In this document: piece by piece, positions 17,591 through 27,088 of the stretch
How the letters are laid out: each line of letters begins with the position of its first letter
Position numbering within the stretch: the first letter of the stretch is position 1
Assembly: GCF_003268615.1 (NCBI RefSeq)
Contig: NZ_CP029844.1
Span: forward strand, 124,001-188,000
Reading direction: 5' to 3'
DNA from: Blattabacterium clevelandi
GTDB lineage: Bacteria; Bacteroidota; Bacteroidia; Flavobacteriales; Blattabacteriaceae
DNA length: 64,000 nt
Position numbers and translations under genes: made by a program
The notes under the pieces: model-generated
The model's input: only the letters and a program-made list of their open reading frames with translations
What the model was told of the DNA's origin: nothing
Databases searched by the model: none

Positions 17591-19681
17591 TTATTTTTTC
17601 CATAAGTATTTATTATAGTATTTATACACTCTATGAGTTAAAAAAACATTTTGTTTTTTGTGAAAAAAATTTTGAGCAATTGGAATAACTTCTTTCATTA
17701 ATTTATAATCTTTTATAAGATTTGCAATTCGTAAACAACTTTTACCACTTTGTTTTGTACCTATTATTAAATCTCCGCTTCCTCGTAATTTAAGATCTTT
17801 TTTAGATATTTCTAACCCATCATTAGTCTGGCACATTACTTTTATTCTAAAGAGACTTTCAATGCTAATTTTTTCATTTGTCATAAGAAAACAATAACTT
17901 TGATATGGACCTCTACCAACTCTTCCTCTTAATTGATGTAATTGAGATAATCCAAAATAATCTGCATTTTCTATTAAAATAACTGAAGCATTAGGAACAT
18001 CTACTCCTACTTCTATAACAGTAGTGGATACCATTATTTTATTTTTTCCACTTAAAAATCGATCCATTTGAATATTCTTTTCTTGATAATTCATTTTACC
18101 ATGTAGAATTCCTATTTTATTTTCTAAATTTTGGAATTCTTTTTTTAATATTTTATAACCACTTATCAAATTTTGATATTCATTTTTTTTAGATTTTTCT
18201 ATAGTAGGATATATGATGTATATTTGTCTTCCTTTTAAAATCTGATTTTTTATAATTTCAAATACTTGAGGTTTATTTTTATTCCAAAAATGAATAGTTT
18301 TTATTGGTTTTCTTTCTAAAGGTAATTCTTTGATAATGGAAATATTTAAATCATGATAAAGGGTCATTGATAAAGTTCTAGGAATAGGTGTAGCAGTCAT
18401 AATCAAAATATGAGGTGGTTTTTTATTTTTTTCCAAAATTTTATCTCTTTGTTCTACACCAAAACGTTGTTGTTCATCAATTATTGCTAATCCCAGATTT
18501 TTAAAATGAACGGATTCTTGAATTAAAGCATGTGTCCCTATAAGAATAGATATTCTTCCTGTAAGAAGATCACGATATATAAATTTTCGTTTTTTCATAG
18601 ATATAGAACTTGTTAATAAAGCTGTTCTAATTCCAATTAAAGAAACCATTTTATGAATAGAAAAATAATGTTGTATAGCTAAAACTTCAGTAGGAACCAT
18701 TAAACAAGATTGATATCCATTATCCAATGCAATAAGCATAGATAATACAGCAATGATAGTTTTTCCACATCCTACATCTCCTTGTAATAGTCGATTCATT
18801 TGAATGGATTTTTTTAAGTCATTTCGTATTTCCTTAAAAACTTTTTTTTGATCTTCTGTTAAAGAAAATGGTAAAAAATGTTTGTAAAATTTGTAAAAGT
18901 TTTTTCCTAATTTAAAAAAAGGATAACTATATAAAAGTTTCGTATTTCTATTTTTTTTAGATAGTAGAGATAGTTTAAAAAAAAATAACTCTTCAAATTT
19001 TAAACGATATTGTGCTTGTAATAATTTTTCTAAAGATTTTGGAAAGTGGATTTGAATCAATGCTTCTCTTCTATGCATTAATTTTTTTTTCATAAAATCT
19101 TGAAAAAAAATTTCTTCTATATTATTTTTTGATTCTTCTATTATATTTTTCAATAAATTTATTATAAAAAAATTATTGATTCCATTTTGTTTTAGTTTTT
19201 TAGATATAGAGTATACAGGTAATATGGAAATTTTTTTTGTTAATAATTGAAATTTTTGAATATTTGGATGAATAATTTGAATTTTTTTTTGAAAAAATTT
19301 AATATTTCCATAAACTATTATAGGAATATTTTTTTTTAAATTTTTTTTAAAAAAATTTATTTTATGGTACCATACTAATTCAATAAAACCCGTTTTATTT
19401 TCTAAACGTGCTATTAATATATTTCCTTTTTTATTTTTATAGTTAATTTCTTCAATTTTTGTAATTTTTCCTATTATTTGTATGATACTTTCGTCTATTT
19501 TTTCTTTAAATTTGAATTTAGATATATCCTCTAATATAGGACAATTGACATATTTTTTTGGATAAAAAAAAAGAAAATCTTCATATGTATGAATATTTAA
19601 TTCTACATTGAATAAATGTGCTTTTTTTAAGCTTAATCCTTTTAAATTTTCTATAGGTTTTTCTAATATATTATGTAACAT
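17591..19681 (-). CDS. recG: ATP-dependent DNA helicase RecG
   Basis: Branch-migrating helicase that reverses stalled forks and Holliday junctions. 696 residues with an N-terminal wedge (OB-fold) domain (about 1-220) and a C-terminal SF2 helicase core: LQGDVGCGKTIIAVLSM (Walker A), LIGTHALIQE, LAIIDEQQRFGVEQRD (DEQQ box), TATPIPRTL, then helicase domain 2 with STTVIEVGVDVPNA and QLRGRVGRG. The length matches the family (about 690). It lies 46 nt upstream of the uvrD-like gene on the same strand, so a repair-gene operon is likely. Confidence 0.96.
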   Translation of the reverse strand: MLHNILEKPIENLKGLSLKKAHLFNVELNIHTYEDFLFFYPKKYVNCPILEDISKFKFKEKIDESIIQIIGKITKIEEINYKNKKGNILIARLENKTGFIELVWYHKINFFKKNLKKNIPIIVYGNIKFFQKKIQIIHPNIQKFQLLTKKISILPVYSISKKLKQNGINNFFIINLLKNIIEESKNNIEEIFFQDFMKKKLMHRREALIQIHFPKSLEKLLQAQYRLKFEELFFFKLSLLSKKNRNTKLLYSYPFFKLGKNFYKFYKHFLPFSLTEDQKKVFKEIRNDLKKSIQMNRLLQGDVGCGKTIIAVLSMLIALDNGYQSCLMVPTEVLAIQHYFSIHKMVSLIGIRTALLTSSISMKKRKFIYRDLLTGRISILIGTHALIQESVHFKNLGLAIIDEQQRFGVEQRDKILEKNKKPPHILIMTATPIPRTLSMTLYHDLNISIIKELPLERKPIKTIHFWNKNKPQVFEIIKNQILKGRQIYIIYPTIEKSKKNEYQNLISGYKILKKEFQNLENKIGILHGKMNYQEKNIQMDRFLSGKNKIMVSTTVIEVGVDVPNASVILIENADYFGLSQLHQLRGRVGRGPYQSYCFLMTNEKISIESLFRIKVMCQTNDGLEISKKDLKLRGSGDLIIGTKQSGKSCLRIANLIKDYKLMKEVIPIAQNFFHKKQNVFLTHRVYKYYNKYLWKK

Positions 19682-19761
19682 TTTTTTTCATTTTTAATTA
19701 AGGAAAATAATCTATTCTCTTTCTTTTTATTACATAGCATCATACATAAATAAAAAATACT

Positions 19762-19769
19762 TAATTTTG
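19762..19769 (+). promoter_or_regulatory. Candidate Bacteroidota -7 promoter element for tRNA-Val
   Basis: TAATTTTG matches the Flavobacteriales -7 consensus TAnnTTTG and ends 5 nt before the tRNA, where transcription would be expected to begin. I found no clear -33 TTG/TTTG at the right distance upstream, so the call rests on one short motif in AT-rich DNA. Confidence 0.35.
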
Positions 19770-19774
19770 TAAAA

Positions 19775-19849
19775 GGACATTTAGCTCAGTTGGTTTAGAG
19801 CACTACTTTGACAGAGTAGAGGGCGTCGGTTCAAATCCGATAGTGTCCA
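19775..19849 (+). tRNA. tRNA-Val (anticodon GAC)
   Basis: Cloverleaf folds by eye: acceptor GGACATT pairs with AGTGTCC (one G-T), D arm starts TAGCTCAG, the anticodon stem CTACT/AGTAG encloses loop TTGACAG with anticodon GAC, and the T arm has GGTTCAAATCC. The discriminator is A. No CCA is encoded. It lies between recG (divergent) and rpsU. Confidence 0.95.
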
Positions 19850-19895
19850 CTATGATTTTTTTTATTTCAATTATTTTATTTTATGATTTTTTTAT

Positions 19896-20093
19896 ATGGT
19901 ATTAATTACGACAGTTAGAGAAGGTGAATCTATTGATAAAGCCCTCAAAAAATGCAAAAAAAAATTTGATAAAACTCGTATTTTAAAGGAATTTAGAGAA
20001 AAACAACAATATATAAAACCTTCTGAAGGTAGAAGAAATGAAATATTACGAGCTATATATAGAGAGCGAATGAGATTAAAAAGAGAAGAATAA
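19896..20093 (+). CDS. rpsU: 30S ribosomal protein S21
   Basis: 65-residue basic protein of the small-subunit platform near the 16S 3' end. It starts VLITTVREGESIDKALKKCK and has KFDKTRILKEFREKQQYIKP and the Arg/Lys-rich end RAIYRERMRLKREE, the Bacteroidota S21 pattern. In Flavobacteria S21 is involved in holding the 16S 3' end so that Shine-Dalgarno pairing is not used; that fits the weak Shine-Dalgarno sequences in this window, though the link here is inference. It ends 4 nt before aroE, so the two are probably co-transcribed. Confidence 0.95.
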   Translation: MVLITTVREGESIDKALKKCKKKFDKTRILKEFREKQQYIKPSEGRRNEILRAIYRERMRLKREE

Positions 20094-20097
20094 AAAT

Positions 20098-20838
20098 ATG
20101 ATAATTTTTGGATTGATTGGAAAAGAAATTAGTTATTCTTTTTCAAAAAATTTTTTTCTAAAAAAATTTAAAAAGGAATCTATTATTCAGGCAACTTATG
20201 AAATATTCGATATTCCCAATATAGAGGAAGTTTTATCTATTTTTAATAATCCTTATTTAAAAGGATGCAATATTACTATTCCATATAAAAAAAGTATCAT
20301 TTCTTTTATTACTGAATTAATGCCAGAAGCAAAAATTATTGGATCTGTAAATGTTATAAAAATTGATAAAAAAAAAAATCGTATTGGATACAATACAGAT
20401 ATTTTAGGTTTTGAATTATCCTTTAAAAAGGATATGAATCAATTATCCTATAAAAATCCAAAAGCGTTAATTTTAGGAACTGGTGGAGTTTCCAGTTCCA
20501 TTTCATTTATTTTAAATAAATTAGGAATTGATCATAAATATGTTTCTAGAAAAAAGGATAAGGATTTTTTGATTTATGAAGAAATCAATCAAGATTTATT
20601 AGAAAATTATAAAATTATTATTAATTGTACTCCTTTAGGAACCTATCCAAAAATAAATTTATGTCCTTCTTTACCCTATGAATGGCTATCTTCTCATCAT
20701 TATCTCTATGATTTAGTTTATAATCCACCTAAAACTTTATTTTTAAAAAAAGGAGAAGAAAAAGGAGCAATGATTCGAAATGGATTAGAAATGTTTCGTA
20801 TTCAAGCTGAAGAATCTTGGAAAATATGGAATTCTTGA
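20098..20838 (+). CDS. aroE: Shikimate dehydrogenase
   Basis: Reduces 3-dehydroshikimate to shikimate with NADPH in aromatic amino-acid synthesis, a pathway that nutritional symbionts keep for their hosts. 246 residues, slightly short for AroE. Visible parts are the substrate-binding SYSFSKNFF near residue 13, NITIPYKKSII with the catalytic Lys (about 58-68), NTDILGFE (about 100), the nucleotide loop LILGTGGVSSSISFIL (about 125-140) and the C-terminal NGLEMFRIQAEESWKIW. The conserved residues are in place. It follows rpsU by 4 nt and precedes ribD by 22 nt. Confidence 0.94.
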   Translation: MIIFGLIGKEISYSFSKNFFLKKFKKESIIQATYEIFDIPNIEEVLSIFNNPYLKGCNITIPYKKSIISFITELMPEAKIIGSVNVIKIDKKKNRIGYNTDILGFELSFKKDMNQLSYKNPKALILGTGGVSSSISFILNKLGIDHKYVSRKKDKDFLIYEEINQDLLENYKIIINCTPLGTYPKINLCPSLPYEWLSSHHYLYDLVYNPPKTLFLKKGEEKGAMIRNGLEMFRIQAEESWKIWNS

Positions 20839-20860
20839 TATCCATATTCAACTTTGATAA

Positions 20861-21889
20861 ATGGAATATAAAAACATCTTTATGTATAGAGCTATTCAAA
20901 TAGCTAAAAATGGATTAGGATCAACATCTCCTAATCCTATGGTCGGATGTGTTATAGAAAGAAATGGATTGATCCTTTCAGAAGGATGGCATTATAAAGT
21001 AGGCATGTATCATGCAGAAATAAATGCTATTAATCTTGTTAAAGATTTATCCTTGTTGGTAGATTCTACACTTTATGTAACATTAGAACCATGTGTTCAT
21101 TTTGGAAAAACCCCACCTTGTGTTGATTTAATTATTAAAAATAGAATTCCTAGAGTTATAATAGGTACAAAAGATCCTTGTGATAAGGTAAATGGATTAG
21201 GAATAAAAAAATTAAGGAAATATGGAATAGAGGTAATAGAAAATGTATTAAAAGATGAATGTCGTTATTTAAATAAACGATTTTTTACTTTTTATGAAAA
21301 AAATAGACCTTATGTGATATTGAAATGGGCACAAAGTTATGACGGATTTATGGATAATTCAATAAAAAAAAGTTCATGGATTAGTGGTATCTATTCTAGA
21401 CAATTGAGTCATAAATGGAGATCTGAAGAGGATAGTATTTTAGTTGGAAGAAAAACAGTGATCAATGATAACCCAAAATTAAATGTTAGAAAATGGTTTG
21501 GAAATAATCCTATTAGAATTGTACTGGATCGAAATTTAAGAATATCCGATTCTTATTTTGTTTTAGATAAAACAAAATACACCATTATTTTTACAGAAAA
21601 AAACAAAAAAAACCGTAAAAATACGGAATTTGTTCAGATCCCTTTTGATAAAAAAATCATAAAAAATATTTTGAATTATTTATACAAAAAAAAGATTATT
21701 TCTTTAATTGTAGAGGGTGGTAAAATGACTTTAGAAAGTTTTATAAAAGAAAAAGTTTGGGATGAATCTAGAATTTTTATCTGTAATGTTTTTTTAAAAA
21801 ATGGATTAGAAGCACCTATAATAGGTGGAAAGATTTTTCAAAAAAAGTATATAGAAAAAGATAAATTAGTTGTTAAAATTCCATTTTAA
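20861..21889 (+). CDS. ribD: Riboflavin biosynthesis bifunctional deaminase/reductase
   Basis: Catalyses two steps of riboflavin synthesis: deamination of the GTP cyclohydrolase II product, then NADPH-dependent reduction of the ribosyl side chain. 342 residues. The N-terminal zinc deaminase has TSPNPMVGCVI, the HAEINAI motif (His ligand and catalytic Glu, about 50-56) and PCVHFGKTPPC with two Cys ligands. The C-terminal reductase starts near 145 (RPYVILKWAQSYDGFM) and holds SILVGRKTVINDNPKLNVR and the late VEGGKMTLESFI. Both halves look functional. No FMN riboswitch is visible upstream, and only 22 nt separate it from aroE. Confidence 0.94.
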   Translation: MEYKNIFMYRAIQIAKNGLGSTSPNPMVGCVIERNGLILSEGWHYKVGMYHAEINAINLVKDLSLLVDSTLYVTLEPCVHFGKTPPCVDLIIKNRIPRVIIGTKDPCDKVNGLGIKKLRKYGIEVIENVLKDECRYLNKRFFTFYEKNRPYVILKWAQSYDGFMDNSIKKSSWISGIYSRQLSHKWRSEEDSILVGRKTVINDNPKLNVRKWFGNNPIRIVLDRNLRISDSYFVLDKTKYTIIFTEKNKKNRKNTEFVQIPFDKKIIKNILNYLYKKKIISLIVEGGKMTLESFIKEKVWDESRIFICNVFLKNGLEAPIIGGKIFQKKYIEKDKLVVKIPF

Positions 21890-21971
21890 TTATATACCAT
21901 TTCTATTCTATAAAAAATAAATTATGTATGAAAAAAATTTTGAAAATAATAAATAAAATTATTTAATTTAA

Positions 21972-22283
21972 ATGTCTATAAAAATAACAGATGAATGTAT
22001 AAATTGTGGAGCTTGCGAATTGGAATGCCCCAATCATGCAATATACGAAGGAGGAAAAAAGTGGAGAATATCAGATGGAACATCTCAAGAAATAACAAAA
22101 TATAAAAATCCTAAAAAAAAAGATATTTATTTTATTGTATCAGAAAAATGTACAGAATGTGTTGGTTTTTATGAAGAACCTCAATGTGTAATTATTTGTC
22201 CAGTGAATTGTTGTATATTAGATAAAAATCATTTAGAATCTAAAGAAGATCTTCTTAAAAAAAAATTTTTTTTACATGGATAG
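21972..22283 (+). CDS. 2[4Fe-4S] ferredoxin, Allochromatium/YfhL type
   Basis: 103-residue electron carrier. The first cluster motif is CINCGACELECPN (residues 10-22). The second is CTECVGFYEEPQCVIICP with the extended spacing between the second and third Cys that marks the Allochromatium-type (YfhL-like) ferredoxins. All eight cluster cysteines are present, plus extra cysteines in CPVNCCIL. Partner enzymes are unknown. It stands alone with an 82-bp gap after ribD and is followed by the large gene-free stretch. Confidence 0.92.
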   Translation: MSIKITDECINCGACELECPNHAIYEGGKKWRISDGTSQEITKYKNPKKKDIYFIVSEKCTECVGFYEEPQCVIICPVNCCILDKNHLESKEDLLKKKFFLHG

Positions 22284-23040
22284 AATACCTATAAAATACT
22301 AATGTAGAATTTATTGATCATTTTTGATCCTATTTATTCTAAAATAATCTATCCTCCTATATAGGAATAAAAAAAAATTGAAAGAAGTAAGAATAGATAT
22401 ATTAGGATCAATAATTCATTTATTTACATAAATAAAATAATAAAGTTAATTTTTCAGTAATTTTGAGATATTTTATATATATAAATTTTAGGATAAAAAT
22501 AATAAGTAAATGATAATTTTTATTTTAAAATTTTATAAAAAAAATCAAAAATATGGTCTTTTTTTTCTGTTCCTAAAGGTATTTCTTACCCCTTTTTTCC
22601 TTTTTTCTTCATTAAAAAATATTTTTATAGAAGTTAATAATTTTTTTTAAAGAAAATTTTTTCCTTCTCCATTTTAGTGGATCTTTAATTGTTTGGGAAA
22701 AACAAGAGGTATTTTATTTATTACTTAACTCTATTTTAATTGACAGGACAGGATGGGGACCTAGATTTCATCAAAAATAAAAAATAGAGGATGGTAAATA
22801 TTTACGGATCAAATAATCCGTATAATTTTCAATAAAAATATTAAATATTTTTTTTTTATTATGGTTGGAATATGAAAAAAAAAAGATTCTATAATTCATT
22901 ATTATTCCAATAATCATTATATTTTAAAAATTTTTCATTCATCTCCAATTTATGAAAAAATAAATAGGATTTATTTTGGATCAAAAATTTTTTTAAAAGC
23001 TAATTAATTTTTGAGTAAAAAAGGAAAAAAAATATGATAA
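22284..23040. other. Gene-free stretch, probable gene debris
   Basis: The largest stretch of the window without an intact gene. An open frame on the plus strand at 22631-22780 has no start codon and encodes coding-like text including SGSLIVWEKQEVFYLLLNS and DRTGWGPRFHQK. After its TAA the same frame goes on with KIEDGKYLRIK to a second TAA at 22814. A third piece in another frame near 22930-23007 reads FHSSPIYEKINRIYFGS. This mix of plausible protein pieces, in-frame stops and frame changes is what an eroded gene looks like. I could not name the parent family. The first 130 nt also contain an imperfect inverted repeat (TGATCCTATTTATTCT near 22323 against AGAATAGATATATTAGGATCA near 22390). Confidence 0.45.
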
Positions 23041-24462
23041 TTACATATGTATTGAATTATTTTCAAAACTCAATAATGCCGCTTCTTTGATAGATTCACT
23101 AAAAGTTGGATGAGGATGACATATTCGATAAATATCCTCTGAAGAAGAATGGAATTCCATTGCAACAGTTGCTTCCATAATCATATCTGTAACATGTTCA
23201 CCGATCATATGAACTCCTAGGATTTCATCCGTTTTTTTATGGGATAAAATTTTGATAAATCCTGATGTACACCCGCTTGCTCGTGCTATTCCTAATGATT
23301 TCATTGGAAAAATTCCTATATTATATTCTATTCCTTCTTCTTTTATTTTTTTTTCTGTTTTTCCAACGCTGGAAACTTCAGGATAAGTATAAATGACGGA
23401 AGGTACCAAATTATAGTTTATTTTATTTGGTTTTTGTCCAGATATGTGTTCTGCTACATATAATCCTTCTTCCTCTGCTTTATGTGCTAACATTTTTCCT
23501 CCTATTACATCTCCTATAGCATAAATATTATTTATAGAGCTTTGTAAAAAATCATTAACAAGGATAAATCCATTTTTATCTTTTTTTATACCTATATTAT
23601 CTAATCGAAGATATTTAGTATTGGGAGATCTTCCTATTGATAGGAGACAATAATCTCCTATATATTTCATATCTTTTCCATTATTTTTTTTAACATGAAC
23701 CGATATTTCTTTAGTATCTTCTAATATTTCTATATTGTTTATTAATAAGGATTTTTCTATTTGAATAGAAGATTTTTCCAAAATTTTTTGAATTTCTTTA
23801 CTTAAAGAATGATCCATATTTGATATAATGTTATCCATAGTTTCAAGAATAGTCACTCGACTTCCTAATCTATGATAAATAGAACCTAATTCTAATCCAA
23901 TAACACCTCCTCCTATGACTATTAATCTTTTTGGTATTTCCTTTAGAGAAAGGGCTTCTGTAGAGGAAATAATTCTTTTTTGTATATCAAAATTTAATGT
24001 AGGGAGACAGGTGGGTTTAGATCCTGTTGCTATAATACAATATTGAAATTTTATTTTTGTTATTTCTTTTAAATATTTTTTATCTATGATAGATAAACGA
24101 TGATTTGTTTGAAACGATGCTATTCCTTGATATAAATCAATTTTATTTTTTTTCATTAAATATTTAACTCCTTCATTTGTTTTTTTGACTATATCGTTTT
24201 TTCTTTTCATCATTTTTTCGAAATCTAAGGATAATTTTTCGTAGGAAATTCCATGTAGATAGTGTTCTTTTTTTGCAAAAAGAAAATATTTAGAAGAATA
24301 TAAAAGAGATTTAGAAGGAATGCAACCTACATTTAAACATGTTCCACCTAATTCTTGATGTTTTTCTATAATAGCCGTACGAAGACCAAGTTGACTTGAA
24401 CGAATAGCAGATACATAACCTCCTGGTCCAGATCCTATAACAATAACATCGTAATTATTCAT
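23041..24462 (-). CDS. lpdA: Dihydrolipoyl dehydrogenase (E3)
   Basis: FAD flavoprotein that reoxidises lipoyl groups of pyruvate or 2-oxoglutarate dehydrogenase complexes and the glycine cleavage system. 473 residues: FAD loop VIGSGPGGYVSAIRSSQLG (about 8-26), redox-active disulfide GGTCLNVGCIPSK (about 39-51), NAD-binding VIGGGVIGLELGSIYHRLG (about 182-200), second FAD contact IYAIGDVIGGKMLAHKAEEEG, and the C-terminal interface with catalytic HPHPTFSE. Complete. The ATG lies 4 nt from a perfect 21-bp palindrome upstream, which may control or protect its mRNA. Confidence 0.97.
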   Translation of the reverse strand: MNNYDVIVIGSGPGGYVSAIRSSQLGLRTAIIEKHQELGGTCLNVGCIPSKSLLYSSKYFLFAKKEHYLHGISYEKLSLDFEKMMKRKNDIVKKTNEGVKYLMKKNKIDLYQGIASFQTNHRLSIIDKKYLKEITKIKFQYCIIATGSKPTCLPTLNFDIQKRIISSTEALSLKEIPKRLIVIGGGVIGLELGSIYHRLGSRVTILETMDNIISNMDHSLSKEIQKILEKSSIQIEKSLLINNIEILEDTKEISVHVKKNNGKDMKYIGDYCLLSIGRSPNTKYLRLDNIGIKKDKNGFILVNDFLQSSINNIYAIGDVIGGKMLAHKAEEEGLYVAEHISGQKPNKINYNLVPSVIYTYPEVSSVGKTEKKIKEEGIEYNIGIFPMKSLGIARASGCTSGFIKILSHKKTDEILGVHMIGEHVTDMIMEATVAMEFHSSSEDIYRICHPHPTFSESIKEAALLSFENNSIHM

Positions 24463-24466
24463 TATG

Positions 24467-24513
24467 AACTTTTTTATTTATGTAACTAACTAAGTTACAT
24501 AAATAAAAAAGTT
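24467..24513. promoter_or_regulatory. Perfect 21-bp palindrome immediately upstream of lpdA
   Basis: Arms 24467-24487 and 24493-24513 are exact reverse complements of 21 nt each, separated by a 5-nt loop. In lpdA mRNA the hairpin would end 4 nt before the start codon and so cover the ribosome landing site. In minus-strand transcription no U-run follows the second arm, so it does not look like a simple terminator for the upstream gene, although the arms themselves contain A/T runs. Confidence 0.75.
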
Positions 24514-24529
24514 AACAGGTTAATATAAA

Positions 24530-25501
24530 TTACATATTTAATATATATGCAAAAATTAATGGAGCAACAATAGTTGCGTCTGATTCAATAATAAATTTAG
24601 GAGTATCTTTATCTAATTTACCCCAAGTTATTTTTTCGTTAGGAATGGCTCCTGAATAGGATCCATAACTAGTTGTAGAATCAGAAATTTGACAAAAATA
24701 GGACCAAAAAGGAGTATTTTTTAATCCTATATCTTGGGATAGCATCGGGACCACGCAAATAGGAAAATCTCCAGAAATTCCTCCTCCTATTTGGAAAAAT
24801 CCTATTTTATTTTTTATAGATTCTTTTTGATACCATTTTGCTAAATAAATCATGTATTCAACTCCATTTTTTACGATAAATGGAGAAAATAATTTTTTCA
24901 TACAATATGAAGAGAAAAGGTTTCCTATTGTACTATCTTCCCATCCTGGAACTACTATAGGTATATTTTTTTTCGCTGCAGCTAAAACCCAACTATCTTG
25001 TGAATTAATATTGTAATAGGGTTCTAAAATATTTTCTAGTAATAATTGATAAATATATTCATGGGGAAAATAGCGTTCGGACTTTTCTTGAGCTCTTTTC
25101 CAAATATTGAAAATAGGTTTTTGTAATATTTTAAAAGCTTTTTCTTCTGGAATACAAGTATCCGTAATACGGTTAAATCCTTTTTGTAAAAAAGATTTTT
25201 CTTCATCAGGAGTTAAATCCCTATAATTAAAAATTTTTTTATAATATGTATGAGCTATTAAATTCATTATATCTTCCTCTAAATTAGCACCAGTACAAGA
25301 AATAATATGAACTTTATCTTTTCGTATCATTTCAGATAAAATTTTACCTAATTCTGCCGTACTCATAGCTCCCGCTAATGTTATCATCATTTTACCATTA
25401 TTTTTAATATGATATTTGTAGGCTTTTGCTGCTTCTGATAAAGATAGTGCATTAAAATGAAGAAAATATTTTTCAATAAATGAAGTAATAGTCTCTTTCA
25501 T
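24530..25501 (-). CDS. Deoxyhypusine synthase-like protein
   Basis: 323-residue member of the bacterial branch of the deoxyhypusine synthase family. The NAD-binding and spermidine-site framework is visible (LAGAMSTAELGKILSEMIRK, SCTGANLEEDI, VVPGWEDSTIGN, DSTTSYGSYSGAIPNEKITW, ESDATIVAPLIFAY). The strongly conserved GGG loop reads GGGISGDFPI, where eukaryotic enzymes have GGGVVKHH with the catalytic Lys; that Lys is missing. Bacteria lack eIF5A, the normal substrate, so the reaction is unclear; a polyamine-related (homospermidine-synthase-like) or other NAD-dependent role is possible. It lies between rny and lpdA on the same strand. Confidence 0.88.
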   Translation of the reverse strand: MKETITSFIEKYFLHFNALSLSEAAKAYKYHIKNNGKMMITLAGAMSTAELGKILSEMIRKDKVHIISCTGANLEEDIMNLIAHTYYKKIFNYRDLTPDEEKSFLQKGFNRITDTCIPEEKAFKILQKPIFNIWKRAQEKSERYFPHEYIYQLLLENILEPYYNINSQDSWVLAAAKKNIPIVVPGWEDSTIGNLFSSYCMKKLFSPFIVKNGVEYMIYLAKWYQKESIKNKIGFFQIGGGISGDFPICVVPMLSQDIGLKNTPFWSYFCQISDSTTSYGSYSGAIPNEKITWGKLDKDTPKFIIESDATIVAPLIFAYILNM

Positions 25502-25516
25502 GATTTTTATTATATT

Positions 25517-27088
25517 TTATCTGGCTATTTGTACAGCTCTAGTTTCTCGGATAACTGTTACTTTTATTTGACCAGGATAAGTCATTTCTTTTTTTATTTT
25601 TTCTGTTATATCATAAGATAATTGAAAAGCTTTTTTATCATCTATTTTTTTGCTTTCTACTAAAACACGTAGTTCTCTACCTGCTTGTACAGCGTAAGCC
25701 TTATTAACTCCATAAAAACTGAAAGCGATATTTTCCAAGTTTTTTAATCTTTTTGAATAAGATTCAAAAGAATTTTTTCTTACTCCAGGACGTGCTCCAC
25801 TAATTGAATCGGATACCTGTACAATGGTAGAAATGAGTGTATTCATTTCTATTTCATCATGATGAGATCCTATAGCGTTACAAATTTCTACATTTTCTCC
25901 ATACTTTTCAGCCCATTGCATTCCTAAAATCGCATGAGGAAGTTCAGATTCAGTTTCAGGTACTTTTCCAATATCGTGTAATAATCCTGCACGTTTTGCC
26001 AATTTTGCATTTAATCCTAATTCAGAAGCTAATATTCCTGATAGATGAGAAACTTCTCGAGAATGTTGTAAAAGATTTTGTCCATAAGAAGAACGGTATT
26101 TCATTCTTCCTATCATTCTAATTAATTCTGGATGTATAGAATGAATTCCTAAATCAATTATATTTTTTTTTCCTATTTCTATGATTTCTTCTTCAATTTG
26201 TTTTTCTGTTTTTGATACAATTTCTTCAATTCTGGCAGGATGGATACGCCCATCGATTACCAATTTATGAAGAGCTAATCTAGCTACTTCTCTTCGTATA
26301 GGATTAAAACAAGATAACAGAATAGCTTCTGGAGTATCATCTACAATAATTTCTACACCTGTTGCCTTTTCTAAGGATCTTATATTTCTTCCTTCTCGTC
26401 CAATAATACGTCCTTTTACATCATCTGATTCTATATTGAAAATAGATACAGAATTTTCAACGGCTTGTTCTGTTCCAATTCTTTGGATCGCTTGAATTAT
26501 AATTTTTCTTGCTTCGATTTTAGCAGTTAGTTGTGATTCTTCTATAATGTTTTGTATATGTGATTGTGCTTTTACTTTGGCTTCTTCTTTAAATATATCA
26601 ATTAATTCATTTTTAGCTTCTTCAGAAGAATATTTGGATATTTTCTCAAGTAATTCTACTTGTTTCATATGAATATTGTTAAATTCTTCCTGTTTTTTTT
26701 GAATAATTTGAATTTTTTTTTCATAATCAAGAATTTTGGATTCTAGACGATTATTTCTTTTAAAATAAATTTCAATTTCTTTTGAAAGTCTATTTTCTTT
26801 TTCTTTTGTTTGATTTTCTATATCAATTATTTTTTTTTCTCTAAAATGAATATTTTTTTCATATTTAGATTGAAGTTCTATAAATTTTTCTCTTGCTTGA
26901 ATAATTTTATTTTTTTTTATAGAATTTCCTTCCTTTTCTGCATTTTTTATAATTTTTTTTGCTTTAATATTAGCTTTTTCTAATAATTGAATATATTTTT
27001 TTAATATTGTTTTTTTTCCAAAAAAAAAACATGTAATAATTCCAATCATGAACCCCATTAAAACCGAAAAACCAACATTTATTTTCAT
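25517..27088 (-). CDS. rny: Ribonuclease Y
   Basis: Membrane-anchored endoribonuclease that starts mRNA decay in bacteria lacking RNase E. The 523-residue protein has the standard order: an N-terminal membrane helix (about 5-24, [20 protein letters not shown]), a long Lys/Glu-rich coiled coil (about 25-200), a KH domain (about 205-270; [21 protein letters not shown]), and an HD domain with [10 protein letters not shown] (about 365-375) and GSHHDEIEM. All metal-binding His/Asp residues are present. It is the first gene of the minus-strand rny, deoxyhypusine-synthase-like, lpdA series. Confidence 0.96.
   Translation of the reverse strand: MKINVGFSVLMGFMIGIITCFFFGKKTILKKYIQLLEKANIKAKKIIKNAEKEGNSIKKNKIIQAREKFIELQSKYEKNIHFREKKIIDIENQTKEKENRLSKEIEIYFKRNNRLESKILDYEKKIQIIQKKQEEFNNIHMKQVELLEKISKYSSEEAKNELIDIFKEEAKVKAQSHIQNIIEESQLTAKIEARKIIIQAIQRIGTEQAVENSVSIFNIESDDVKGRIIGREGRNIRSLEKATGVEIIVDDTPEAILLSCFNPIRREVARLALHKLVIDGRIHPARIEEIVSKTEKQIEEEIIEIGKKNIIDLGIHSIHPELIRMIGRMKYRSSYGQNLLQHSREVSHLSGILASELGLNAKLAKRAGLLHDIGKVPETESELPHAILGMQWAEKYGENVEICNAIGSHHDEIEMNTLISTIVQVSDSISGARPGVRKNSFESYSKRLKNLENIAFSFYGVNKAYAVQAGRELRVLVESKKIDDKKAFQLSYDITEKIKKEMTYPGQIKVTVIRETRAVQIAR

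Noticed and set aside
22318-22410. Imperfect inverted repeat after the ferredoxin gene as a small RNA
   Set aside because: Pairing is interrupted, there is no T-run at the end and no known RNA consensus was recognised; it is noted only as part of the gene-free stretch.
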